This document shows, piece by piece, positions 21,891 to 31,903 of a stretch of 64,000 nt of DNA. Below the pieces are notes generated by a model, which had not been told where the DNA came from, ran no database searches, and saw only the letters and a list, made by a program, of their open reading frames with translations. A program made the translations under genes and the position numbers. Source of the DNA: Caenorhabditis remanei (lineage: Eukaryota; Nematoda; Chromadorea; Rhabditida; Rhabditidae); contig NC_071332.1 in assembly GCF_010183535.1 (NCBI RefSeq), forward strand, positions 6,138,001 to 6,202,000, written 5' to 3'. How positions within the stretch are numbered: the stretch's first letter is position 1; the number at the start of each line of letters is the position of its first letter.

Positions 21891-23741
21891 TTAGATGTGA
21901 GCTGATGGATCGTACTTGACGACGTTCTTCCTGACACGGGTTGTCCTTCTTGGTTGAACTGGAGACGGAGCAAGTCGTTGTCCTTGAACTGCTGTAGTTG
22001 TTGACTGACTTGACGACGGTTGAGTAGATGCCCTTGACTGAACTTGTTGCGCCGGAGATAACGATGTCCCTTGACCTTGATGCACTCGTTGTGGTGAATC
22101 CATGACTGGTGTAGGTGTCATATCCCTCTTCGCTTCATCGGTAGACTTCTTTGTTGACCAAACTGTCGGTAACTCGAACACGTCGAACATAGTGGTAGCC
22201 CACTCATGCTCCTTGCTTTGCTCCTGTGTTGACTCTTCCAATCTCATCTTCATTTGATTGGCATGTACAACACGCTCTCGTCCGTCATTCAGACCGATGA
22301 CGTAGACGACTCGACCTTGTCGCTGGTTAACCTTTCCAGGCTTCCACGACCATGTATTCTTCTCGAATACCTTCACAAATACAGAATCACCTTTACGGTA
22401 ACTTCTGGCTTTCACTCCGTGATGCTTATCAAACTGTTCTTTCATTGCCACTTGCTCTGAATCTACAGTTTTGTTCAACTGCGGCATCATCGACGATAAC
22501 CTTGTTCTCAGACGCCTTCCGAGATGAACTTCCGCTGGTGTCAAACCTCCAAGAGCATTTGACGGTGTTGAGCGATAGTGCAACAGAAATTGAGATAAAA
22601 TCTCATTGTTCACACTTCCCTCCCCTTTTAACTTTTTCAATCCTCTCTTCAATGTGTCAACAAATCTTTCTGCTTGACCGTTCGATTGAGGATGAAATGC
22701 TGGTGAGCGAACATGCTCAATTCCTGCATCTTGGCACATCGTGGCAAATTCCTTTGACACGAACTGTGTACCATTATCAGAAACCAAAGTTTCAGGGTAA
22801 CCGTGTTGACTGAACATGTCTTTCAATGTTCCGACGGTCGAAACTGCCGATATCGACTTTACTATCTTAACCTCCGCCCATTTTGATTTAGCATCAACTG
22901 CGACGAGATAGTATTGTCCGTTCTCTGGACCTGCATAGTCGATATGAACTCTTTGCCAAACACGCTCCGGTGTTTTCCATGGCTGTAATAGGATCTTCCT
23001 AGGGATCTTCCCACCTTGACTAATAGTGCACGACGACACTACTTTCTCCACGACCCTTGAAGCTCCCTGTACCTTTGGACGCTTCGATCTGGAGACCGGT
23101 GTTGCATTCTCCTTTACCTTGAGAACTGCCTTCTTTTTACCACACCGTTTCAGTCCCTTCTTGAACACCCCCGGAAACTTTCCGTTCAATCCCCCATGGA
23201 TTGCATCTGCGTTTGAATGTGTCAGCTCATTGACCATCATTCCCATGTGATAAGACATTTCTTTAGATCTTCCGATCCAGTCTAACCCCAACAGATTTCC
23301 GTGTTCTCGGACATACACATAACCAGTACTTACTGATTCTTTGAGTCTGAACTCCACTAGCGCCCTGCCTAGTATCTTCAACTCATTTCCACTTGCTGAC
23401 TTCACTTTAGATCTACATCTCTCCAAGTCAGGCTTCCCTATTCTACTCCAATCTTCCCTTCCGATGAGAGTGATATCCGATCCAGTATCCAACTGAAACT
23501 CCACCGACTCACTATTCACATCTACTGACACATACTGACGGACAGAATTGACCTCAGCATCTTCCGAAGAAGCTCCACCAACTATGGCAACGTGTTGTGT
23601 CTTTCTAGATGACGAATCTTTTTTCGATCTGCAAAAACTGGACATATGTCCCTTCTTCTGACAATCGAAACATGTTGTGAGTGGTTTGGGACAATCTGGC
23701 TTTCTATGGCTCGAATTGGAACACCGAAATTCTACCACCAA
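21891..23741 (-). CDS. Retrotransposon zinc knuckle-protease-integrase polyprotein
   Basis: A single open frame of about 616 residues. A CCHC zinc knuckle (CFDCQKKGHMSSFC, about residues 24-37) is followed by a retroviral-type aspartic protease (QLDTGSDITLIG, about 84-94, with LLGLDWIG near 150-157). From about residue 265 it is an integrase core with HIDYAGP, SDNGTQF and SNGQAERF; spacing between the second Asp and the Glu is 35 residues, the DD(35)E pattern. A C-terminal chromatin- and DNA-binding tail follows. Protease and integrase are separated by only about 100 residues, so reverse transcriptase and RNase H have been lost without breaking the frame. The first codons overlap the end of the upstream Gag fragment in another frame, so the true start is uncertain. 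Confidence 0.85.
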   Translation of the reverse strand: MVVEFRCSNSSHRKPDCPKPLTTCFDCQKKGHMSSFCRSKKDSSSRKTQHVAIVGGASSEDAEVNSVRQYVSVDVNSESVEFQLDTGSDITLIGREDWSRIGKPDLERCRSKVKSASGNELKILGRALVEFRLKESVSTGYVYVREHGNLLGLDWIGRSKEMSYHMGMMVNELTHSNADAIHGGLNGKFPGVFKKGLKRCGKKKAVLKVKENATPVSRSKRPKVQGASRVVEKVVSSCTISQGGKIPRKILLQPWKTPERVWQRVHIDYAGPENGQYYLVAVDAKSKWAEVKIVKSISAVSTVGTLKDMFSQHGYPETLVSDNGTQFVSKEFATMCQDAGIEHVRSPAFHPQSNGQAERFVDTLKRGLKKLKGEGSVNNEILSQFLLHYRSTPSNALGGLTPAEVHLGRRLRTRLSSMMPQLNKTVDSEQVAMKEQFDKHHGVKARSYRKGDSVFVKVFEKNTWSWKPGKVNQRQGRVVYVIGLNDGRERVVHANQMKMRLEESTQEQSKEHEWATTMFDVFELPTVWSTKKSTDEAKRDMTPTPVMDSPQRVHQGQGTSLSPAQQVQSRASTQPSSSQSTTTAVQGQRLAPSPVQPRRTTRVRKNVVKYDPSAHI

Positions 23742-23937
23742 TGTCGTTCATCAACTGTGATTGTGACACGGTTAGTCCGCTTGATGTTCCCAAGGAACCA
23801 TCAATTAGACTCTTTTCCGCCACGGCTTTTGTCAAGACAGCAATGGTTTCTTCATGCTTTTTGGCTTGTTCTGCCATTTGCTTTTGCATGAATTCCATCA
23901 TTTCGATGAACTTTCGGTTCATCTCTGCGTCTGACAT
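23704..23937 (-). CDS. Truncated Gag N-terminus
   Basis: This 77-codon frame begins with ATG downstream of the 5' LTR and encodes a coiled, charged N-terminus (KFIEMMEFMQKQMAEQAKKH) typical of nematode Ty3/gypsy Gag. It stops at a TAG where the frame shifts into the zinc-knuckle frame, so most of the capsid part is deleted. It overlaps the protease-integrase frame by about 38 bp. Confidence 0.65.
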   Translation of the reverse strand: MSDAEMNRKFIEMMEFMQKQMAEQAKKHEETIAVLTKAVAEKSLIDGSLGTSSGLTVSQSQLMNDIGGRISVFQFEP

Positions 23938-24006
23938 TTTTCAATCAAACTTTAGATAAACTGGGTAACAACCAGTATCTTTAGCTTTGATAGCCTCAAT
24001 CACCAG

Positions 24007-24135
24007 AAAAAATCGATAAATCTCTGTCAGTTTGCGATTTACACAAAAAGGAATCGAATTTTCTTTTGTTTTGATGTAAAAATCGATAAGTCTCTGTCAA
24101 TTCGTGATTTTCACGAAAAGGAATCGATAATTACA
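24007..24135. repeat. Two-unit tandem repeat in retrotransposon leader
   Basis: Two units of about 70 bp share AAAAATCGATAA, TCTCTGTCA and AAAAGGAATCGA. They lie between the Gag start and the 5' LTR and may form part of the packaging leader. Confidence 0.55.
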
Positions 24136-24175
24136 GAGCAAAAACACTATCTAGTTTTTCTCACTCCAAAACGAG

Positions 24176-24194
24176 CTCGAAATCTGATCGCCAC
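24176..24194 (-). other. Putative primer-binding site of the retrotransposon
   Basis: Directly inside the 5' LTR the minus strand reads GTGGCGATCAGATTTCGAG. The TGG one base after the LTR is the usual complement of a tRNA CCA end, and the rest resembles a tRNA acceptor/T-arm complement. The tRNA is not identified. Confidence 0.5.
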
Positions 24195-24469
24195 TGTTGT
24201 GTCTCGTGCTAATAGAGAAACAATGTATATTTATCACTCGTTTATTAGTGATAAAGAATAATAGAATGAGGGGGACAAGGGTAACAATCCTTCACGGGTC
24301 ACGTTCCGGATTCAGGTATATAACTACAACTGACTTTAGAACGAGAGGAAAAGGATGACAATTCCTCTTCGCGGGCAAACGGGGGAATACGAGGGAAAGC
24401 GGGTAGATCAAAACGATAGATCAAAAATAATATAAATAATCTTTGTGACTTAATAACAACGTCACAACA
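24195..24469 (-). repeat. 5' LTR of the retrotransposon
   Basis: Right-hand copy of the 275-bp terminal repeat, the 5' LTR in element orientation, apparently identical to the 3' LTR. It should carry the element's minus-strand promoter. Confidence 0.9.
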
Positions 24470-24838
24470 CAACCGTTCTTTATTTTTCCTCCTTGAAAAG
24501 AAGAGATCAGAACATCAAGAAACTAATCAGAACTGATACATCACACTAAATCTTCTCCCTTTGGGGAATTCTTTTCGAATGCCAAATATTATCTTCGTCA
24601 TTTGATATTTAGCTCTCCAGACTCTCTAATTTTCCTCTTTTGTAGCTTATTAGCCACTGATTACTTAGCCGTTTCTCTCTTCTTTTTCCTCTCTTCTCCT
24701 CATTTGACGCTCGATTTTCTGATCTATGTCTCTGTCAACTCTATAATTTGGTCAGTTTCCCTTTCTTTCTCATCCGACTAGTCAGTTATTAATGAAGTGA
24801 TGGAAGAACTCTCGTTCTGAAAAATCTCTCTGTATACA
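24470..24838. other. Promoter flank of the broken chemoreceptor copy
   Basis: This 370-bp sequence continues the FBXB-to-receptor spacer interrupted by the LTR element and matches 34920-35291 upstream of the intact receptor copy. It contains CT-rich runs (TTTCTCTCTTCTTTTTCC near 24671). Confidence 0.6.
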
Positions 24839-25363
24839 ATGTTACAAAAGACCACCCAAATTGCAAATGCTGCAGTTGAAATCTACATTAAAATATCAGA
24901 AATTGTATACCCAACATTCCTGGGCACAACAATAATTGCTCAAGCGATTGTTATATTATTCATAATTTTCTTCTCTCCTTGTCATCTGAAATTCCTACGT
25001 ATTCTTCTTATCAAAACCTCGATATTCGATGTGTTGGCAACGGTAATCAATTTCTATATTCAACCGAGAATACTGGCAGACAGAAAAGAAAACATTCCAC
25101 TGTACTGCTATGGTCGTTGTAGAGAAATGAACACGCAATTATGTTTCTCATTGTATATGGCTGGCAGGTGAGTCATTCGAATTATTAAAGGATTTTAGAT
25201 TCTAGAAAAAGGTGATGCTGAATTTAAAACTTGAAAACATAGCTACAATATGATAGAATCTGAATCCATTAATCTGGAAGATAATTCCAAAATCTGCAAT
25301 TTTGAGTTCTAGTTTTTTTATACACAACGAGTTGCATCTACAACACCGTCAGTAATTGGATAA
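24839..25363 (+). pseudogene. Chemoreceptor pseudogene, exon 1 plus last codons
   Basis: Exon 1 of a seven-transmembrane chemoreceptor is present (24839-about 25168) and nearly matches exon 1 of the intact copy at 35292. One base is missing just before the donor (GGCTGGCAG where the intact copy has GGCGTGGCAG), which shifts the frame. Exons 2-4 and most of exon 5 are gone. The sequence resumes at about 25327 with the final eleven or so codons (CGAGTTGCATCTACAACACC) and the stop. It is a deletion derivative of the duplicated receptor. Confidence 0.88.
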
Positions 25364-25557
25364 ATAATTTAATGGGACCAAAAAGAAACATGAATAGGAA
25401 ATAAATAATAATGGTGGAACTATTCGAAAGTAATGTTACACAGAAATTAAAACAGGAAAACATTATGAAGAAGGGAAAAATGATATGAGTGGACAGGAAA
25501 GGGAAAAACAACCAAAATGCAGATTATCGAGACAAGCGATATTTAATTATTCCAAGT

Positions 25558-26285
25558 TTATGCTCTGACGAATGAGGCGATCTCATGGACTCCGAAATCT
25601 TCACTGTACGATGATGTCGTCACGAACGATACTTCTTGCCTGAAGAAAAAATTTCAAAAACTTCGACCGACAAAACACCTACTTTTTGAGATCTTCCCAG
25701 CTGAAATCAACACCAGTATCTGTCAATGTGGCTCTCTTCTCATCGGATCCATCTGTACCCATCAAAGCGGCGGCACGTGATTTGTTAATGAGACCGATTT
25801 CCTTCTCCAAACTGTTACGAATCACTTTCTCGGTCTTGGCAAGTGTAAGATCTTGTTTGTGACAAGCGATCACCTGGAAATTAACAGAATTCAGCTATAC
25901 CAATTTCTTCATCGATTTATGATTTACCTTGTCAACATTTTCTAACCCAACAAGATAGAAAAGTTCAGCAACATCACGAGAGTTCTTCGAGAAAGCGGCA
26001 GAATCAACGACGAACACAATTCGAAGGATCGAGCCACTCTGAAATTCTTCCTAGTTAAATTCAATTCTCACATAGAAAAGCTCAACGTGAATCAGGTCGA
26101 TGAGCTTCTGACGTAATCTGTCATTTCCGGGATAGTCGATGATCTAAAAGTACAAGTTTTTGTCAGCTCAAGCTCCAGACACTTTTAGCTTACTTCTCTC
26201 TCCTTATCCTTGATTCTCAACGTAATTTTGTTCTCGACCATCGAAGTAAACGTCTTTGTTGTAGTTGCTGGAATTGAGACAATCA
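25558..26285 (-). pseudogene. SRP receptor beta subunit, 5'-truncated copy
   Basis: This matches exons 3 to 7 of the complete gene at 37481-38485, including IIDYPGNDRLRQKLIDL, VVDSAAFSKNSRDVAELF and the last exons. Exons 1 and 2, which encode the membrane anchor and the GTP-binding P-loop, are absent. At about 26286 the sequence switches abruptly to a copy of the TANGO2-like upstream region. Nine bases are also missing at the start of exon 6 (VIACH where the full copy reads VPILIACH). Without an anchor or P-loop it cannot work as an SRP receptor. Confidence 0.85.
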
Positions 26286-26800
26286 GGTATACTTGTCGAG
26301 AGAAGATCTAGCAGTTTTGATGAATGTGATGCACATTTTGTCAGTTAGAAATAAGAAATGAAGAGAAATAGAAGAAAAAGAAGAAAAGTTGAACTGGCCG
26401 TCAATTGCATCACTTGTTTGTTATCACTGATATGTTCAAACATTATCACAATAAAAATGATCACTGATGTAAGATCCGGGCCTGATTTTAATATTTTGGC
26501 ATACAAGATTCACTATTTCACACGTATATTAAAGGCAGTTTGAAGGAGTCAGAAGTAGGTTTCAGATGAAAGAAATGATGTATTTAAAAATCTTGATCAA
26601 CTGACAAACTTTGAGAAACTTTTGTTGAATCACGTTTCGTCCAAATTCTTCTTTTTTATCCGAGTATTACAAAGAGTAGATCATCAATTTTGTGGTATAC
26701 ATCGATGTACACAAATTCTCCCAGAACAGTTCTTATTCAAACAACTGCACCTACATACATTCAGGGATATTTGGTATTGATGTTATTGATTTTGCGTGTG
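26286..26800. repeat. Duplicated TANGO2-like 5' end and upstream region
   Basis: About 515 bp nearly identical to 19157-19672. It includes the first 16 codons of the TANGO2-like gene on the minus strand, now cut off from the rest, and the divergent promoter. It joins the truncated SRP receptor beta copy on the left and the duplicated rhodanese flank on the right (switch at TCATACATCAC), so it marks two duplication breakpoints. Confidence 0.8.
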
Positions 26801-28950
26801 TCATACATCACACACGAAATGACTCTTAATCAGTATAATTCAATGCTGTCCCCTTGTCCACTCACTCTTGACATTAATTCTTTTTTCTATTCTTTTATTC
26901 CAATTTTCCCTTTTCACAACACCCTTTTCACTTCTTCAGTCTCCGTGTCATTAAACGAATTTCTGGAGGGCGGAATCTTTTTTTTCAAATCGCATTTCAT
27001 TTCGAGAAACCTAATAATTATGTGATTTATGGTTGGGTGATAATGGGAAAAATGAAACGGATCATCACTCGAAAGTACTATTTAGACCTTGAAAACTATG
27101 AAGAATAGCAACTGACTACTCACATTTTTTGGGTTATGAATGGCGATGTGGGTGGGTGTCATTGGAGGTGGAATCGGAGGAGGAGTCGCCATCATCGGAA
27201 CTTTTTTTGCCTGTAATATTTTCTGAAATTCGTGAAATTAGGAAATGAGTTGATAACATCTGGGTTAGTGAACAAGTCGGTGTACAAATGGTAAAAACAT
27301 CTTTAGAATTAAGTTTTTATCATGAAAAATTAAGAAACTTTGAGGAGGTATCATTGAGCCACAACTGGGCTCATTTTCAATACTTCTGATTTTCTGTATT
27401 GGGTAGATCTAATTCTTTATATTTATAAGGTGAAACTGTTGAATAGGTCTTTCAGGTTTTCAGATATAACAGTTTGAAAAGGTGGTTTCAGATAAAAGAG
27501 TGGAAACGAGGGGCTCCAGCTGGAGCTGATATAACTTTGAAACTAATGGAGCGATAAAAAGGTTACTTAAAGCAAAATATGTACAACGTAATGCTAATTA
27601 TTTTTGTAGTTAGCAACTTTTTGATAGTTAACTAAGTTTTTGAGAGAATTGCTCTGAAGACGTGGCACAGAGCAAAAGGGGAAATTTACGACTTGGATAA
27701 ATACCAAAAATATCTGGAAATCTGAAGGAGGTATAAAAAAGTTACAAACAAACAAAATGTGTAATAAAATATGCAGATTATTTTTGTAGCTGTGAACTTT
27801 TTGATATTGCTTCTAGTTTTTGAGATAAGCCGCTCCAAAAGTGAGGCTCTGAAACGGAGAAAACGTTCATTTTCACTTTATTTTGAAGATTCAGAACTTT
27901 TCAAATTATCTCTTCAAAAAAATTAGTTTGAAAACACAAAATCCTCATAATCAAGAAACAGTAATTAAATGTTTGACAACCTTTAAATGAATTCGTTGAT
28001 TTTCTTTAAAAATAGTAAACGTAGTCGGAGCTTTGACAGTAAGTGACTTCTCAATAACTTTCTTACACTCAACTTTTCAGAAAAGACAGTTCAAAAGACA
28101 GCTCTCAAAAAAAATCTATCTGATTTCCAGTCTATTTCCAGTTACTTTTCCTCTACAATCCCATCCAAAATCTCAAACCAACTCACCATTTTCCTCTCGG
28201 TTCTCCTCACTCTTCCCAACTCATCGTAGAAATAATCCGGATCTTCATACTCTTTTGTATCTAACTCTTCAACAGTGTTATACACATCTTCCACGGTTTT
28301 CGTCTCATATTCTTTTGGTCGAACTCCAACCGACCACTTCTGCATTTCTGAAATCTTGTTGGTGTTTTGATACAGAGAGAGAGAGCAATGAAATGGGGGA
28401 GGATCGAGAACGAGAGAAAAATGGTAATGAAAAAATGTCTTTTAGGGGAATAAAGAGAAGTGAATCAGCTACAAAAATCTAATCGTTTAGGTTGACCGAC
28501 CGGAGAAAGAGATGGGAGGTTGGCTGACTGTTTTGTGTTCCAAGGACGTTTCGGCTTACCTTTTCACCTACATTTTTCTCCAGTCTTCTCCTGTTTCGGA
28601 TCACTATTTCCGAAAAGAGGCATACCTCATCGCCCCCTTCTTTTTTCTTCCCTTTTTATCCTCCACGGGTTGAATGCGCAACTTTGGCGCGCTTTGAAAC
28701 AAAAGAAATCTGGTATTAAGCAGCGAGGGAAATGGATATGTAAGATGCGGTAAGAGGGCAATGTGTTCAACAAAATCATTTTAATATCATGGTGATAACG
28801 ATTGTATGTAGACAACAAGGAGATAAGTGATAAAAGATAATAAAAAGGACAAGGGAACTGAAGAACGGCTGTGGGGATAAGAATGGCATGGAACTGGACT
28901 TTCCAGTTATTCAGAAAGATATTGTGAGAAGAAATTAAGAAAATATTATA
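26801..28950. repeat. Second copy of the rhodanese 5' region
   Basis: This block corresponds to 14056-15890 and contains the introns, first two exons and upstream flank of the rhodanese gene. It differs by small changes and by extra sequence at about 27650-27770 and 27918-28130. It adjoins the second TANGO2-like copy directly, without the intervening FBXB gene present in copy 1. Confidence 0.8.
27124..28345 (-). pseudogene. Orphan rhodanese exons 1 and 2
   Basis: Exon 1 (28187-28345, 53 codons starting MQKWSVGVRPKEY) and exon 2 (27124-27210, 29 codons with PPPIPPPMTPTHIA) are both intact with their splice sites. They match the first two exons of the gene at 12293-15278; exon 1 differs at one residue in the read-through part only, and exon 2 at one residue (MMATPPP for MMGTPPP). 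The membrane segment and both rhodanese domains are missing downstream. A transcript would encode only a short cytoplasmic tail. I treat it as a broken duplicate, though both exons remain unblemished. Confidence 0.8.
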
Positions 28951-29976
28951 TCAATTTCTGTTGAGAACGAATTCAAATCTGACATCTTTCCAAGTGGATT
29001 CTTCAGGCAGAAACCGTCTTTCCAGGATTGAAACGTGGTCATCTTGATTGATAGTGAGAAGTGTGTGACATCGAGTACCGTATCTGAAAAGAAAATGCTC
29101 TAAATGAAAAAATTGAAAGTTTCCTCACTCTCTTGTCCCTTCTGGGTACTTAATGAAAATCGCTGACAATGGTCGGTTATATTCATCTGTATTCTGTGTC
29201 TGAAACTGGAGTTGAGCATCCGGATAACATTGACTTTTATCAGTGGCAACGGACATTAAATTCTCGAAAACTTGTTCCACACTCATTTCATTACTGTCTC
29301 GAAGGCGTTGAGAAATTAATCTTCTCCCGTAAATTGCTTTTTGATAGGATTTTGTCAATGGACTGTTTGAGATTACATGGTATTCTAAATCAGAATTTGT
29401 ATCTCAAAAAAGAAGAAAGATAAGCTCACCGTCATCCCATTCGCAGACTTCAATCTTGTCAACTTGCTGGTTAGTCAGTGTTTTCACATCATATAATCCG
29501 GAATCGTTTCTAAAATAAAGTATTTCAAAATTCTGTATGTTTCCCAAAAATTCAGCCAACTCTGTTCACTTACTGTTCCAATCCAACCAACTGAAACCCA
29601 TTATACTTTCCAGCATCTTTCTTCAACGACTCCATTATTTCTGAAGTGTCATTCGCCTTCAGAAATGAATTCACTATTCCACCTCTACTCGGAGCATTCA
29701 AATCTTTTGATTCTTGAGTTTGTGTAATTGAAAGCATCATTCCAATCCTTCCATTTTTAGTCATACCAGTCCATGTTCCACGTGCTTCGTCTTGCTCATC
29801 AACACCTGGAATAAGTTTTGAAAAGCTGGTTTTCCAGAAGGCTTACCACTCAGAATCTCATCATGCCAATGCATTTCTTTCGTAGGTCGAAGTAGGTATT
29901 CATCTCGATTGTTTAAAAGAATCAGCTTATACTTGTCGAGAGAAGATCTAGCAGTTTTGATGAATGTGATGCACAT
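28951..29976 (-). CDS. TANGO2 / NRDE family protein, copy B
   Basis: Five exons (29847-29976, 29574-29805, 29430-29509, 29150-29384, 28951-29083) give 269 aa. The NRDE signature (LILLNNRDEYLLRPTK), the canonical GTWTGMTKNGR segment and the C-terminal YGTRCHTLLTINQDD are all present, so this copy looks ancestral. TANGO2 family members act in haem and lipid homeostasis in cytoplasm and mitochondria; C. elegans has HRG-9 and HRG-10. It is nearly identical to copy A at 18179-19205 apart from four codons in exon 2 and a few substitutions, indicating a recent duplication. It is divergent from the FBXB pseudogene at 30476. Confidence 0.9.
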
Positions 29977-30475
29977 TTTGTCAGTTAGAAATAAGAAATG
30001 AAGAGAAATAGAAGAGAAAGAAGAAAAGTTGAACTGGGCGTCAATTGCATCACTTGTTTGTTATCACTGATAAGTTCAAACATTATCAAAATAACAATGA
30101 TCACTGATCTAAGATCCAGACATGACTTTTATATTTTCGCGTACAAGATTCATGACTTCATTTTAGAGACGGTTTGAAGAAGCCAGAAGTAAGTTTCAGT
30201 GATGAAAGAAATTGATGAATTTGAAAATCTTGATCAATCCTAGTATTACAAAGTGTAGATTATCAATTTTGTGGTAGACATCGATGTGCACGAACTCTCC
30301 CAGAACAGTTGCTGTTGTTCAAACAAGACAACACCTAAATACATTCAGGGATATTTGGTATTCATGTGTGTGTCTGTGTTATTGATTTGGCGTGTGCACA
30401 TCATCTGAGTAACCAGTGGATACACTTTCTCTTACCGCACACTTCTTTGTCATCCATATCTTGAGTATTTCAGCA
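29977..30475. promoter_or_regulatory. Divergent promoter region (TANGO2-like B / FBXB pseudogene)
   Basis: Diverged counterpart of 19206-19748. A GTGTGTGTCTGTGTT tract lies at 30364-30380 and a trans-splice-like TTTCAG precedes the FBXB ATG. No gene is seen. Confidence 0.5.
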
Positions 30476-31518
30476 ATGCGACTTCTCAATTTCCCAGATG
30501 TAATTCTGAGACACTTCTTCGAAAACTTCAGTTTCGAAGAGCTGCTTAAATTATCCTTTTGCTCCAATAGAATCAAAAATTTGATTCGATCCAATCAACA
30601 CTATCGATTCAGAAAAATGAAAACGATCGCTTATTGTCTATCATCCGGAGACGAGTTCGATATTACTTCAGACTCCTATTTTTTTGGAATTTTCCCTTAC
30701 CTGAAACTGATTTTGATGCCCCACACCGGAGAACATAAAAATCCAATGAAAATATTTGGAATGGAGCCAGGTACCGTATGCTGGTGAGTGTTCTACTTTT
30801 CAAATAAAGGTGCTCATGTGTTGGTTACTTTTCTTTCCTCTTAAACTATTGGCAATTTTCAGGCTCGGTTATTCTATGTGGCCAAATGTATATTTATACC
30901 GAAAAAAACAGAAAGAAGCCGTCATTCAAGGAATTCATGAATACCTTTGTCAGTTCTTTGGATCTTCTATTAATTATACAATCCTATCGGAAAAAAAATC
31001 AAAGGAACTACCTCCAACTCTCAAAGGTGTCAGTAGCAGTGATATCTGGATACCAGATGGAAAAACACAAGAGGAGTTGGAATCTTATTTCAATGATTAT
31101 CCTATTCAAGAATATCTTAAACTAAGTGGCAAGTTGAATAGCAGATTTATTCAAAATTCTGTTGTTTATCGAAGTGAATACTTGAAAATTGACAATTGTG
31201 GAAATTATGGAGAAGAGATGTTGCTCAACTTCAAAGGAAGACATCTTCTTTTTGTAAACACGAATTTTCGTGATTCTACTATTATTCAATTTTTAAACAA
31301 ATGGAAGTCTAATCAAGGATTTCAAAACGTGAACAACTCTGTTTATCAATTTGCATCTGCAAGATGATAATATAATTTTGTTCGACAAGATGTTCGACAA
31401 TCTTAAAATTAAGAGAAATATCGATGTAAGACATCTGAAACCATCTGAAGACGCGCTATTGGTTAAGTGGAGAGATATGTAAGTTTTAATTGAGTTTCAG
31501 CTAGAAACGTTATGATAA

Positions 31519-31841
31519 CACAGGTAAAGCGCGATGGATCCATTGTGGGTCCATATGCGTCCATATCGAATATGGATCCACATAGGATCCCTAATGCGTC
31601 CACATTTAAAACGCGGATCGCGCGCGGATGGAATATGGATGGGGGAGGATGGCGGTCGTCCTCGAATTTCCGTGGATCGCGCGTGCATCCATATAGGATC
31701 CATATCAGTCCACGCCTGGTGCTAAATGGATGCCGCCCGCGCGTGGATCCATATGGATCCATAATGGATCCATCTGACATACCCACAGCATCCGCGCGAT
31801 CCGCGTTTCATCCATAATGGATCCATCGCGCTTTACCTGTG
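31519..31841. mobile_element. 323-bp inverted-repeat element in FBXB intron 2
   Basis: The ends are perfect inverted repeats of about 26 bp beginning CACAGGTAAAGCGCGATGG. The interior is built from repeated words such as ATGGATCCAT, GCGTCCATAT and GGATCC, and is far richer in G+C than its surroundings. The intact FBXB gene lacks it at the same intron position (GATAA joined to ATAATAAAC), so the insertion boundaries are certain to within 2 bp. The target duplication is at most AA. It has no coding capacity and reads as a MITE. Confidence 0.82.
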
Positions 31842-31903
31842 AAATAATAAACAATTCATCTGAAAGCACCCAAATGGCAGTGCATGTTTTCAGGAAGACG
31901 GAC

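Larger units (their letters stand above)
21520..24469 (-). mobile_element. Non-autonomous LTR retrotransposon (Ty3/gypsy type) lacking reverse transcriptase
   Basis: Two 275-bp terminal repeats (21520-21794 and 24195-24469) look identical base for base, begin TGTTGTG and end in ACAACA, and are flanked by a 5-bp target duplication CAACC (21515-21519 and 24470-24474). The element is transcribed on the minus strand. The interior holds a short Gag N-terminus, a zinc knuckle, an aspartic protease and an integrase, in that order. Reverse transcriptase and RNase H, expected between protease and integrase in this superfamily, are missing. The same chromosomal site without the insertion exists at about 34915 in the duplicated block. 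Identical LTRs imply a recent insertion, which must have used enzymes supplied by another element. Confidence 0.9.

Noticed and set aside
28033..28482. Open frame of about 150 codons on the plus strand
   Set aside because: It runs antisense through orphan rhodanese exon 1, and its counterpart in copy 1 is broken, so it is a shadow of the real exon.
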